The translations under genes were made by a program, and so were the position numbers. The notes under the pieces are model-generated. The model was not told the origin of the DNA and did not search any database. It worked only from the letters and a program-made list of their open reading frames with translations. 64,000 nt of DNA from VRUE01 sp963732225 (lineage in GTDB: Bacteria; Actinomycetota; Thermoleophilia; Solirubrobacterales; 70-9): contig CAVSYR010000002.1 in NCBI GenBank assembly GCA_963732225.1, positions 620,001 to 684,000 on the forward strand, in the 5' to 3' direction. How positions within the stretch are numbered: the stretch's first letter is position 1; each line of letters opens with the position of its first letter. Below, piece after piece: positions 24,912 to 32,494 of the stretch.

Positions 24912-25493
24912 ATGCAAGGCATCTCCTTTAGCATTCAGTCCGGTGAGGCTCTGTCTGGTCCGAAACCTCTCGTCCGGCATTGGACCCTCGGAGCACGTCT
25001 CGAGTTGAGACCGTCGCGGCCATCCGGGGGAGATCGCGCGAAGGGCCACGGAACGCGCGTATCGCGGACATACATCATCGTTGGCAGCCTCCTCTCGGTG
25101 GCGGCGAGTCTCCTGCTTGCCCTCATCGCCTTCGGGATCGTTCTCATCTTCGGGGGCAGTCCGACTGAGGGTGGGTACTGCTCGAGTTCTGGGATCGGCC
25201 GCTATGAAGCCCGGATGCCCGAGAAAGTGGTCGCATACCGCGACGAAGGGTGGAGCGGCCTTCCCCCCGGGCAGCGCTGCAGGGTCTACCTCACTGCCGC
25301 CACTGACGACAATCCGCCCCTTTCCGGAGAGGAGCTCCTGCAACGTGATCCCCAGTCCCGCCTGCTGGCCGAGGGCACCTATCCGGGGACCCAGGAGTAC
25401 GCCTGGATAGCCGGAGCATTCCTGCTGCCGCTTGCGATCTGGGGCCTGATACTCATAATGGCCAGGTTTGCGAGTCCTCGGAGAACTGGCTAG
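24912..25493 (+). CDS. Predicted membrane protein, unknown
   Basis: 193 residues if started at 24912. Two membrane helices (about 53-80, YIIVGSLLSVAASLLLALIA, and 163-186, WIAGAFLLPLAIWGLILIMA) flank an about 80-residue domain with two Cys (GGYCSS and GQRCRVYL). The first 45 residues are Arg/Pro-rich and may not be translated; no good start lies closer. No family recognised. The 224 nt before it, after the HEPN gene, show no feature. Confidence 0.5.
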   Translation: MQGISFSIQSGEALSGPKPLVRHWTLGARLELRPSRPSGGDRAKGHGTRVSRTYIIVGSLLSVAASLLLALIAFGIVLIFGGSPTEGGYCSSSGIGRYEARMPEKVVAYRDEGWSGLPPGQRCRVYLTAATDDNPPLSGEELLQRDPQSRLLAEGTYPGTQEYAWIAGAFLLPLAIWGLILIMARFASPRRTG

Positions 25494-25499
25494 TGGGGG

Positions 25500-28223
25500 C
25501 TAAACGGGATACACGCATTCGTCAGCACCCCGCTTACCCTGGTCGTACTTGTATTTGTAGCAATAGGGAAAAGGCCAGCCGTAGCCGTAGGGAATAATCA
25601 CCTGCGGGAGACGGTAGTCATCGTATTCCGGCTCGACATTCACGCACCAAGGAGTATCGTCACAGTTAGGCGCTCGCTCTAGGAGTTCGGCGTGCCATTC
25701 GATTCCCGACGTAGGGCTATCGCCAGCCTTATTGAAGTTAAGCGTCAATCCGTAATTTTTTCCCTTTTCCAGCTCCTCAGGGTGGTAGACGCCTACCGTG
25801 AGATCCTTGCGACTGCAGGGATCAAGCGCCGAAGTGTCCCAGTATGGTCCGGCGTCTTCGGGAATGAATAGTTCGACCTTGTAGTCGTCGCGGTCCGAGA
25901 TCCAAAAGTCGTCCTCTTCGGAGTCGGGGCAGTTCCACTGACTATCTGAGTTTTGCGGGTTGATCAGCTTGACGTCGAACTCAAAAGCAAGCGGTATTCC
26001 TTGCTCGTAGATCTCGGTCAGCATGTCCTCGAGGCCGATGCCCCACTTGAAGTCATATTCGATCATCCGGGGCGTGGGAGTCCAGCTCGTTTCGGAAGCC
26101 CCGGGTTCATCGCATTCCGACCCCAGGCATTCCCAGCCCAAACCGAATACTTCGGCTTCCTTGATGATTGGCAGGTCAAGTCCAGGGTCGCCGATCGTGG
26201 GTTCTTTGGGTTCTTGATCCCCCGGATCGGGGAGCCGATCTGGCTGGTAGAAAGGCGGTGGCCCGGGTTCCGGTTCCGGTTCAAGGTCTTTAGGAGGTCG
26301 GACGGATGGGGTCTTCCGCTCATGTTTGGTCAGGGCTTCTATTAGAGACTTGAGTGGGTTCCAAGAGCGGCGGAATTCTTCTTCCCCTCCTTCGCCGTTT
26401 TCGGTGAAATCTCCCGAGACCGTGAGGCTCGTCACTATGAGCACGTCGGGGTCGGCAGTTTCGTCAATCGCTTCTAGTACCTTTTCCGCTTCCGTGCCGG
26501 CGATGCCGCCGGAATAGGCGCCGAAGGATTCCTCGTGGGAATACTCGATGCCGACGATAGGCGCTTCTGATTCCTGCGCCGCTTCGAGTACTTCTTTGAC
26601 TGAGAGTTCGCCTTCGAGGGTCCAGACGGTGTTCTCCGCCGGTAGGATCGGTGCCGTCAGCGCCGAGCCGTCTTCGGCTTCACCTTCTTCGCTGCTGGCG
26701 CTGACGACAGCGCGGATCCGGTTGCCTGTGTCTTCGGGTCCCAGTTCGTAGTTACCTTCGGTTGCTCCTTCGATGTCTTCGCAGGTTTCCGCGCCTCCCG
26801 CGCATCGCTGCCATCGAACCGAGGTCGATATTTCGCCAGCGCCGCGCCAGACGCCATCGGTGGCGGTGAGTACTTCGCCCGTGCTCGGCAACCCTTCGAC
26901 TTCGGGAAAGCCAGCCAGCCGGGGCGGGCCTTCGGTTTCTGCGGGCTCCACCGGGGAGCTGTAAGGCGAGTTAGTGCTTGACGCGTATTCGCTCGAGCTG
27001 TTTTGCGCCGTGACTCGTACGCGCAAACGATGAGCGACGTCTTCGGCATCGGGCACGAAGGTCGCCGCAGTGGCGGAGGGAATGGATTCGCATCCTTCGA
27101 AGCAGCGCAGCCACTGATATTTGACTTCCATTGGTTTGCTGCCGTGCAATTCGGAGATGTCGGCGGAGAGTTCGCCTTCCTCGGTCGGTTCACCTTGGAT
27201 CTCCACGTCGCCCGAGAACCACGGCGCGCTCTCGCTGACGAAAAAGGATGCTTGCGAGGTTTCGCTTGCACTTCCGGCCGCGTTGGTTGCCGTGACTTTG
27301 ACCTTCAGCTTTCCATCGACATCTCCGCTCGACGGCGTGTAGGACGCTTCCGTGGCACCGGGTATTTCGGCACATTCTTCACCTGCTTTATTGCAGTGAA
27401 ACCATTGGTAGGCGAAGCTCATAGGCCGGCCTCCGGACCACTCGCCGACTTCAGCCTCCAGCGGTCTGGTCTCTTCTGGGAAACCTAGCTTCGGCCGAGT
27501 TTCGTTCGCCGGCGCAGTCATCGGGCCGACCAACGCACTCACCGCGGTCTGGACGGTGTTTTCGCCGCTGCGGTTAAGTCCCGTGACCGTGGCCCGGACC
27601 CGGCCTCCTTCCGCTTCGTCAGGCAAGAGAAGGGTCTGCTCAGTTTCCCCTTCCAGGTTTTCGCAGCTTTCGCCTTCGGCGTCGCAGAGTTGCCACTGGA
27701 ATTCGAACGCCCAGGGGTGGTGGTTCCAAGCGCCGACGTCGGCGGATACGGTCTCGCCCACATGCATTTCGCCTTCGAGGCTCGGAGACGACGTATTGGC
27801 TGGAGGTTCCGGTTCGGTGATGACGGCGGTGGCGGAAGAGGCTTCGCTCGCCGACCCTGCTTTGTTTGTTGCGGTTACTTTCAGGCGAAGGGTCGAGCCA
27901 AGGTCGAGTTCCTTCACGGGCCGATTCGGTTCAATCGCGCCTTCGATCGGTTCGCATTTGCCCCCTTCGGCGTCACAGCGCAGCCACTGCCATTGATAGC
28001 TGATGGGTGTGGTTCCTTCCCATGCACCTTTCCCTCCTTTAAGCGGGGAGTCGACAGTCGCCTCTCCTTCGATCGTTGGCGGCGAGGTGGAGGCGGGAGG
28101 TTCGGTCGCCCACGCGGCGGTCGCGTTGAGACAGAAGCAAAGAGAGAAGAAGACAAGCGCCAAAGCACCAGGCCAGATGCCGCCCTTCTCAGCAAACGCG
28201 TGCGACTGCGGACGAATCCTCAC
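25500..28223 (-). CDS. Large acidic secreted protein with tandem Ig-like domains
   Basis: 907 residues from a GTG with GGGAGG upstream. Signal segment GALALVFFSLCFCLNATAAWA. At least five tandem repeats of about 95 residues follow, each with a core YQWxRCD...CExIxGA and LRLKVTATNKAGSAS. This fits bacterial Ig-like A/Ig superfamily repeats, each with a Cys pair. A Glu-rich segment and a Pro-rich hinge (about 630-680) lead to a Cys-containing C-terminal domain. No LPXTG motif or membrane anchor is seen, so it may be released or non-covalently bound. Extremely acidic. It is the last gene before attR, so it is island cargo, perhaps for adhesion or surface modification. Confidence 0.8.
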   Translation of the reverse strand: MRIRPQSHAFAEKGGIWPGALALVFFSLCFCLNATAAWATEPPASTSPPTIEGEATVDSPLKGGKGAWEGTTPISYQWQWLRCDAEGGKCEPIEGAIEPNRPVKELDLGSTLRLKVTATNKAGSASEASSATAVITEPEPPANTSSPSLEGEMHVGETVSADVGAWNHHPWAFEFQWQLCDAEGESCENLEGETEQTLLLPDEAEGGRVRATVTGLNRSGENTVQTAVSALVGPMTAPANETRPKLGFPEETRPLEAEVGEWSGGRPMSFAYQWFHCNKAGEECAEIPGATEASYTPSSGDVDGKLKVKVTATNAAGSASETSQASFFVSESAPWFSGDVEIQGEPTEEGELSADISELHGSKPMEVKYQWLRCFEGCESIPSATAATFVPDAEDVAHRLRVRVTAQNSSSEYASSTNSPYSSPVEPAETEGPPRLAGFPEVEGLPSTGEVLTATDGVWRGAGEISTSVRWQRCAGGAETCEDIEGATEGNYELGPEDTGNRIRAVVSASSEEGEAEDGSALTAPILPAENTVWTLEGELSVKEVLEAAQESEAPIVGIEYSHEESFGAYSGGIAGTEAEKVLEAIDETADPDVLIVTSLTVSGDFTENGEGGEEEFRRSWNPLKSLIEALTKHERKTPSVRPPKDLEPEPEPGPPPFYQPDRLPDPGDQEPKEPTIGDPGLDLPIIKEAEVFGLGWECLGSECDEPGASETSWTPTPRMIEYDFKWGIGLEDMLTEIYEQGIPLAFEFDVKLINPQNSDSQWNCPDSEEDDFWISDRDDYKVELFIPEDAGPYWDTSALDPCSRKDLTVGVYHPEELEKGKNYGLTLNFNKAGDSPTSGIEWHAELLERAPNCDDTPWCVNVEPEYDDYRLPQVIIPYGYGWPFPYCYKYKYDQGKRGADECVYPV

Positions 28224-28673
28224 AGCGACCTCCCCAGTTGTATTCCCGCCACCCGACTGAACGACCGGCAGCTTCGCTCAAGAAGTTCACGATAATTACA
28301 AACAACTGAGTGCTTTGCAAAAGTTGCTCTCTTGTACCCCGTGCGTGCCGTAGGCTGCCCGCGCCATCTGCTCGACAGTCGCATTCGTGTCACATCCCCC
28401 CGCAGCCCCGCTCCCCATGCGGCCCACCCCCAGCCTTTCAAGCCTGAGGTCGAGAGTTCGATTCTCTCCGGGCGCATAGTCGGGCGGCGGTTTTCGGTCC
28501 CTCCGCAAAGACTTAGGTAACGCACAGCTCAGCTAAAGGTGGCGCGCCTAACTTGGCCGCCATGAGCAAGCGAGATTCCTACACGCTCGTCTTGGACGCG
28601 ATGGTTGCGGAGGCGAGTCGACCTGTGTTCCCGGCTTCGCCACCATCGCGTCCGATCGTGCGCAGGGTGCGAC
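28224..28673. other. Intergenic region holding attR
   Basis: 450 nt between the Ig-like gene (reading left) and the SRPBCC gene. It contains an AT-rich stretch near 28285-28325 that probably carries the promoter of the Ig-like gene, then attR. After 28477 I see no gene or RNA; short readings there have no recognisable features. Confidence 0.6.
28435..28477 (+). repeat. attR: right attachment core of genomic island
   Basis: Matches 16861-16903 at 42 of 43 positions in direct orientation. The sequence left of it does not complete an anticodon stem or a tRNA body, so this is a partial tRNA-Glu 3' copy, as expected at the distal end of an integrated element. Confidence 0.88.
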
Positions 28674-29108
28674 TCAGGACGCGGCCAGAGCCTCTTCGAG
28701 GTTGTCGAAGCATGTATTCCAGCCCTCTTCGTGGGAGCGAGCCGATTCCTCATCCCTGAGATTGCTGTGTTTGAAGCGCACCGTTGTGACGCCTTCGGCC
28801 TCCTCGAAGTCGAGCTCGATCAGCGTGTCTCTGGGTTCCTCGTCCCAGGTCCAGGTGAAGGCCAGGCGCCTGGGCGGGTCGATCTCGGTGTAATGACCTC
28901 CGCCACCGTGTTCATCACCCTTCTCGGGGTCGCGCATGACTACGCGTACGGCGCCACCGATTCGCAGGTCCACCTTGGCCTCGGGGGTCTCCCAGGCGTG
29001 GCGACCGTGGAACCAGCGGCGCATCACCTCCTCGCTGGTCCAGGCGTCGAAGACCGCTTGGGCTGGGGCCTGGAAGGCGCGTTCGAGTAGCAGCGTCTCG
29101 CCGCTCAT
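28674..29108 (-). CDS. SRPBCC / AHSA1-like domain protein
   Basis: 144 residues. The START-like fold signature is clear: LLLERAFQAPAQAVFDAWTS, VMRRWFHG, AVRVVMRDP, YTEIDPPRRLAFTWTW and the C-terminal helix GWNTCFDNLEEAL. AHSA1-like proteins form a hydrophobic pocket for small ligands and are often paired with ArsR regulators in actinobacteria, as here. The ATG overlaps the stop of the small upstream gene (ATGA). Ligand unknown. Confidence 0.9.
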   Translation of the reverse strand: MSGETLLLERAFQAPAQAVFDAWTSEEVMRRWFHGRHAWETPEAKVDLRIGGAVRVVMRDPEKGDEHGGGGHYTEIDPPRRLAFTWTWDEEPRDTLIELDFEEAEGVTTVRFKHSNLRDEESARSHEEGWNTCFDNLEEALAAS

Positions 29109-29236
29109 CGGTTCTTCTCCCTGCGCAGGCGCACGCTGATCCAGGCCCGTGCCACGACCAGCCCGGTGCCGGGGCCGGCCAGCCAGGGCAGGAACTCCTC
29201 CACCGGCATGCCGCCGACGTGGGCGAGCGGGATCAT
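29105..29236 (-). CDS. Small membrane protein (43 aa) in ArsR operon
   Basis: MIPLAHVGGMPVEEFLPWLA followed by a hydrophobic helix (GPGTGLVVARAWISVRL) and a basic end. Its start overlaps the DUF899 stop and its stop overlaps the SRPBCC start, both as ATGA, which is strong evidence that it is translated. It resembles short actinobacterial proteins with an LAHVGG start. Function unknown. Confidence 0.7.
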   Translation of the reverse strand: MIPLAHVGGMPVEEFLPWLAGPGTGLVVARAWISVRLRREKNR

Positions 29237-29970
29237 GGCCGCGGGCTCCTCGAGCCCCGCTGCGAGTCGGAGTTGGCCGAGAGGGCTGCCTCGTGGACGG
29301 TCGGTTCCTCGTACTTGTCGTGGAGGTTCCACCACACATAGGGCTCGCCCTGCGGATAACCCTCGGGCGAGTCCTCCCATTTCTCCTGGCGACCCAGCGC
29401 GGTGATGTCCAGGTAGGCCCAGATGCTGCCGAGTGCCTCATCGCCGCGCTTGTCGGTGAAGTAGGTGCGGAAGATCCGGCCCTCGTCGTCGCGGTAGAAG
29501 GCGTTGGTGCCGTGCCATTCGTCGACGCCGAAGTCGGTGTCGAAATCGTCGGTGAGCGTGTACCAGGGCATCTCCCAGCCCATCCGCTTGCGGTAGCGCT
29601 CGATGTCGGCCTGGGGCGCCCGGGAAACGTGCGCGAAGGTCGTGTCGCGCGCGTTCAGGTGGGCCAGGTTGGCGACTTCGTCGGCCATGAACGAGCAACC
29701 GCGGCAGCCGCTCTCGGGCCAGTCGGCCACGCCGGGCTCGAAGAAGAAGCGGTAGATGATCAACTGATGCCGGCCCTCGAACAGGTCGAGCAAGCTCACC
29801 GGCCCGTCTGACCCCTCGAAGCGGTACTCCTTCTCCACGGCCATCCGCGGCATCCGGCGCCGCTTGGCGGCCAGGGCATCGCGGGCGCGGGTCACCTCCT
29901 TCTCCTTGACCAGCAGTTCTTCACGAGCGGACTTCCACTCCTGCGGCGAGACGATCGGTGGCATCTTCAT
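29233..29970 (-). CDS. DUF899 thioredoxin-like protein
   Basis: 245 residues. The N-terminus (PPIVSPQEWKSAREELLVKE, KEKEVTRARDALAAKRRRMP) and core (YRFFFEPG, ESGCRGCSFMADEV with a CxxC, FAHVSRAPQADIERYRKRMG, DFGVDEWHGTNAFYRDD) match the DUF899 family, which has a thioredoxin-like fold. A redox or dithiol role is inferred. The gene starts within the ArsR stop (ATGA) and ends within the next start, so the operon is tightly coupled. Confidence 0.9.
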   Translation of the reverse strand: MKMPPIVSPQEWKSAREELLVKEKEVTRARDALAAKRRRMPRMAVEKEYRFEGSDGPVSLLDLFEGRHQLIIYRFFFEPGVADWPESGCRGCSFMADEVANLAHLNARDTTFAHVSRAPQADIERYRKRMGWEMPWYTLTDDFDTDFGVDEWHGTNAFYRDDEGRIFRTYFTDKRGDEALGSIWAYLDITALGRQEKWEDSPEGYPQGEPYVWWNLHDKYEEPTVHEAALSANSDSQRGSRSPRP

Positions 29971-30278
29971 TTCTGCTCCTCCTTCAAGTACTCATCGACG
30001 ACATCGAACATGCGCTCCCAGAGAGCGCGCTGGCGATCCATCCACTCGGCTGCCTCGTCGAGCACCGCGGGCTCGAGCGAGAGCCGGTGCGTCCGGCCCT
30101 CTATTACCCGGCTGACGACGCCCGTCTCCTCCAAGACCTTCAGGTGCTTGGAGATCGCCGGCTTGGACACGTCGAAACCGCGGGTGACTTCGCCGACGGT
30201 CGCCGGACCAGCGGCGAGACGTTCGACGATCCCGCGGCGGATCGGATGCGAGAGTGCCCTGAATGAATCGTTAACCAT
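29967..30278 (-). CDS. ArsR-family transcriptional regulator
   Basis: 103 residues from the ATG at 30278. A winged HTH: ALSHPIRRGIVERLAAGPAT, VGEVTRGFDVSKPAISKHLK, VLEETGVVSRVIEGRTHRLS. There are no Cys ligands, so it is not a classical metal sensor; it belongs to the ArsR group associated with SRPBCC proteins. It leads the four-gene operon and probably represses it through the palindrome that overlaps its start codon. Confidence 0.92.
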   Translation of the reverse strand: MVNDSFRALSHPIRRGIVERLAAGPATVGEVTRGFDVSKPAISKHLKVLEETGVVSRVIEGRTHRLSLEPAVLDEAAEWMDRQRALWERMFDVVDEYLKEEQK

Positions 30279-30287
30279 TTGGTGAAC
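30270..30287. promoter_or_regulatory. Imperfect palindrome over ArsR start (candidate operator)
   Basis: GTTAACC at 30270-30276 and GGTGAAC at 30281-30287 form an inverted repeat with one mismatch around TTTG-rich spacing. It covers the start codon of the ArsR gene, a usual place for autoregulatory ArsR sites. Confidence 0.55.
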
Positions 30288-30330
30288 AGTAGCAGCGTCG
30301 ACGAGTTGAACAGCGGCCTTGACTGTCGTG

Positions 30331-31053
30331 TCAGGCCCAGTCGGGGGCGCCGGCGGAGAGCCGGTGGGCTGCAATCGCGCTGGCGGCGAGCAGGATGGCG
30401 GCGATGCCGAGCGGCACCACAAGATCCACGTGGACCACGAGGAGAGCGCCCGTCAGGGCGCCGGCGAACATCGCCGCGACCGCGATCAAGCGACGGCCCG
30501 GGTGCCCTCCTTTGCCGCCGGCGAGGCGGGAGTCGGCGGCAACCCCGGTCAGGGTCAGGGTGAGGACGGTGGTGGTCAGGTCGGGGACGGCCAGGCGCCG
30601 AGCCGTCGCGTTCTGGATTCCCATCGCCAAGCCGAGGGGAATGATCAGCGCGTAGCGAGCGCCCTCGGAGACGGGCTGGCCGATGATCGCTCCGGCCACG
30701 ATCGCGAGCATGACCGGCACGAGCGCGATCGCCGCGGCGGTTCGAAGTTGCCGCCCCCGGTGGCCGTCCCAGTGGCTGGCGATCCGCCCTCCCGCCACCG
30801 CGCCGACAAGAAAGGCCCCGAGCGCGGCGATCGAGGCCGGGGCGGAGAGCCCGGACGCACCCGCCAGGGCAAAGCCGAGGAAGACGACGTTGCCGGTCAT
30901 ATTGGCGACGAAGACGTGGCCGAGGGCGATGTAGCTGACGGCGTCAACGACGCCGGTGACGACGGTCAGCAGGATCAGCAGCAGGGGCAGCGGGCCGTGA
31001 CCGGTTCCGCGCCACGGCCAGCGCGCCTTCGCCAGTTCGGCGAAGGCGGTCAG
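30331..31053 (-). CDS. DUF1275 (YoaK-like) membrane protein, apparent CTG start
   Basis: 240 residues if started at the CTG at 31053. The conserved N-terminus LTAFAELAKARW, LLILLTVVTGVVDAVSYIAL, GHVFVANMTGNVVFLGFALA is diagnostic for DUF1275, a six-helix membrane family of unknown transport role. No ATG, GTG or TTG occurs in frame before the Met of ANMTGN (30900), which lies inside the conserved helix. The CTG overlaps the upstream stop as CTGA, mimicking the usual ATGA coupling. Alternatively the start is truncated or a frameshift exists. Confidence 0.8.
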   Translation of the reverse strand: MTAFAELAKARWPWRGTGHGPLPLLLILLTVVTGVVDAVSYIALGHVFVANMTGNVVFLGFALAGASGLSAPASIAALGAFLVGAVAGGRIASHWDGHRGRQLRTAAAIALVPVMLAIVAGAIIGQPVSEGARYALIIPLGLAMGIQNATARRLAVPDLTTTVLTLTLTGVAADSRLAGGKGGHPGRRLIAVAAMFAGALTGALLVVHVDLVVPLGIAAILLAASAIAAHRLSAGAPDWA

Positions 31054-31385
31054 GAAGCTCCGGGCTCGGACTCCCCGACCGTGAGCTCGGCGGTCGGGAC
31101 GAGCTCGAGCCGCTCGTCCGGGATCGGCTCCCCGCTGCGAACCGAAAGTCCGTAGGTGCCGGCCGCCAGCCGCTCTTCGGCCCGGTCGACCGCCGCCAGG
31201 CGACCGCGCAGGTCCTCGAGGCGGCCGGCGTCGAACTCGTCTTGATAGAGACCCTCGGAGTCCTTGTCGCCGGGCTCGCGACGCTCGTCGCTCTCCTCGG
31301 TGCCTTCGCCTTTGATCGCGGCGATCTCTCGTTCAACCTGGGCCCGCTCTTTGGCGAGCAGTTCTTTGGCGCGCTCTGAGTTCAT
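31050..31385 (-). CDS. DksA/TraR-like protein lacking zinc cysteines
   Basis: 111 residues. A coiled-coil N-terminus (NSERAKELLAKERAQVEREI, then RLEDLRGRLAAVDRAEERLA) and the C-terminal TYGLSVRSGEPIPDERLELV match the DksA/TraR pattern in which YG-x-C-x-x-CG precedes IxxxRL. Here the cysteines are replaced (Ser), so no zinc is bound. Such proteins reach into the RNA polymerase secondary channel. Start ATG 31385; its stop overlaps the DUF1275 start. Confidence 0.78.
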   Translation of the reverse strand: MNSERAKELLAKERAQVEREIAAIKGEGTEESDERREPGDKDSEGLYQDEFDAGRLEDLRGRLAAVDRAEERLAAGTYGLSVRSGEPIPDERLELVPTAELTVGESEPGAS

Positions 31386-31405
31386 GGCCGACACCGTACC
31401 CGGCC

Positions 31406-32176
31406 TCAGCCTTTTGATCCCGGATCGGCGCATGGAACCGAGACAAGCCGCAGCCCTACATCCAGCGCGGGAAGCGCGCGCAAGTGCCCGTAGCGTTGCT
31501 CCCAGGCCCCGCTCTCGAGGTCGGCCCGCAGGCGCTCGCGGCCGCTCCGCCGCGCCTCCTCCGAGATGCTCTGCCAGACCCACATCGGCTTGACGACCTC
31601 CTCGTCGAAGAGCTTCTCGGGCCGCGCCCAGAGCGCGGCGAAGAACTGATCCGTGCAGTCGCGTGGCACCGGGATCGGCTCGACCGTCGCGCCCACCAGC
31701 AGCTCGGCCAGCGCGCCGCTGGTTGCCCCCGACTGCCGCTTCAGGGCGAGCATCTCCGGAAAGTAGTCGCTTGCGATCCAGAGGTCGGCGAGGGCCTCGG
31801 GGTCGAAGGTGACGATCACGATCCGCTCCCTGCTCACCCGCCGCAGCTCGGCCAGGCCGGCGCCGAGATCCGCCCAGTGGTGGACGGTCAGCACCGCCAG
31901 TGAGGCATCGAAGCTCGCGTCGGCGAAGGGCAGGTTCTCGGCGCTCGCCTGCACCACCGGCGCCGATCCTGGCGGCCGCTGAGCGATCATCTCGGCCGAG
32001 GGCTCGACCGCCGTCACCGCCCGCCCCTCGGGCTCGTAGGAGCCGGTCCCAGCTCCGACGTTGAGCACGGTCCGCGCCGCGCCGAGCGCCGCATCGATTT
32101 GCGCCGCGATCCGCGGGTCGGGCTGGCGCACGCGGCTGTAGCCTCGTCCCAGGCGGTCGTAGGGAGCCACGCTCAC
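31406..32176 (-). CDS. Class I SAM-dependent methyltransferase
   Basis: 256 residues. Rossmann motif I VLNVGAGTGSYEP, motif II AVTAVEPSAEMIAQR, and NLPFADASFDASLAVLTVHH, as in UbiE-like Methyltransf_11 proteins. The substrate-binding C-terminal half gives no specificity clue. It lies upstream of and on the same strand as the DksA-like gene, and divergent from rpmG. Substrate unknown. Confidence 0.88.
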   Translation of the reverse strand: MSVAPYDRLGRGYSRVRQPDPRIAAQIDAALGAARTVLNVGAGTGSYEPEGRAVTAVEPSAEMIAQRPPGSAPVVQASAENLPFADASFDASLAVLTVHHWADLGAGLAELRRVSRERIVIVTFDPEALADLWIASDYFPEMLALKRQSGATSGALAELLVGATVEPIPVPRDCTDQFFAALWARPEKLFDEEVVKPMWVWQSISEEARRSGRERLRADLESGAWEQRYGHLRALPALDVGLRLVSVPCADPGSKG

Positions 32177-32324
32177 CGGCTCACTCTAATCGGGGCGTTT
32201 CAGGGGGTCCAGGGCGAAATGAGCGGCTGGGCCTCACATATCCAAGGGCGCTATTCTTCGGTTCAGCCTCGTGCCTCGGCCCGGGGTTTTTCCTTGTAAT
32301 GGCGCGTAAGTAATCGAGGGAGAA

Positions 32325-32489
32325 ATGGCTCGCGGAGATGTCCGCATCGCGGTGACGATGGCTTGCGAAGACTGCAAGCGACGCAACTACCAGACAAATA
32401 AGTCGCGGCGCAACTCGCCCGACCGTATTGAGCTGCGCAAGTTCTGTCGCTGGTGCGGCAAGCACACGGCGCATAAGGAGACGCGCTAG
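32325..32489 (+). CDS. rpmG: 50S ribosomal protein L33
   Basis: 54 residues, beginning ARGDVRIAVTMACEDCKRRN and ending FCRWCGKHTAHKETR. Both CxxC pairs are present, so this is the zinc-binding form. It is in its common place directly before secE. A GAGGGAG site precedes the ATG. Probable promoter elements lie in the 148-nt gap before it (TATTCT near 32252), not strongly defined. Confidence 0.95.
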   Translation: MARGDVRIAVTMACEDCKRRNYQTNKSRRNSPDRIELRKFCRWCGKHTAHKETR

Positions 32490-32494
32490 CTCAA

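Larger units (their letters stand above)
16861..28477. mobile_element. tRNA-Glu-integrated genomic island, about 11.6 kb
   Basis: Bounded by the 43-nt direct repeats at 16861-16903 and 28435-28477. Inside the left end are HTH proteins, an excisionase-like protein and a tyrosine integrase. Then come a cytosine methyltransferase, Vsr endonuclease, GHKL ATPase, MNT/HEPN pair, membrane proteins and an Ig-like surface protein. The methyltransferase and ATPase genes are clearly AT-richer than flanking DNA. No conjugation, relaxase, capsid or replication gene is visible, so it is a small integrative element or the remnant of a larger one. Transfer would need help from outside. Confidence 0.85.

Noticed and set aside
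28435..28477. A second tRNA-Glu gene
   Set aside because: Only the 3' part matches; the sequence before it cannot form the anticodon 5' strand, D arm or acceptor 5' strand. It is attR.
29105..29380. 91-aa version of the small ArsR-operon protein
   Set aside because: The first 48 residues overlap the DUF899 coding sequence in another frame; the ATG at 29236 with ATGA overlap is the better start.
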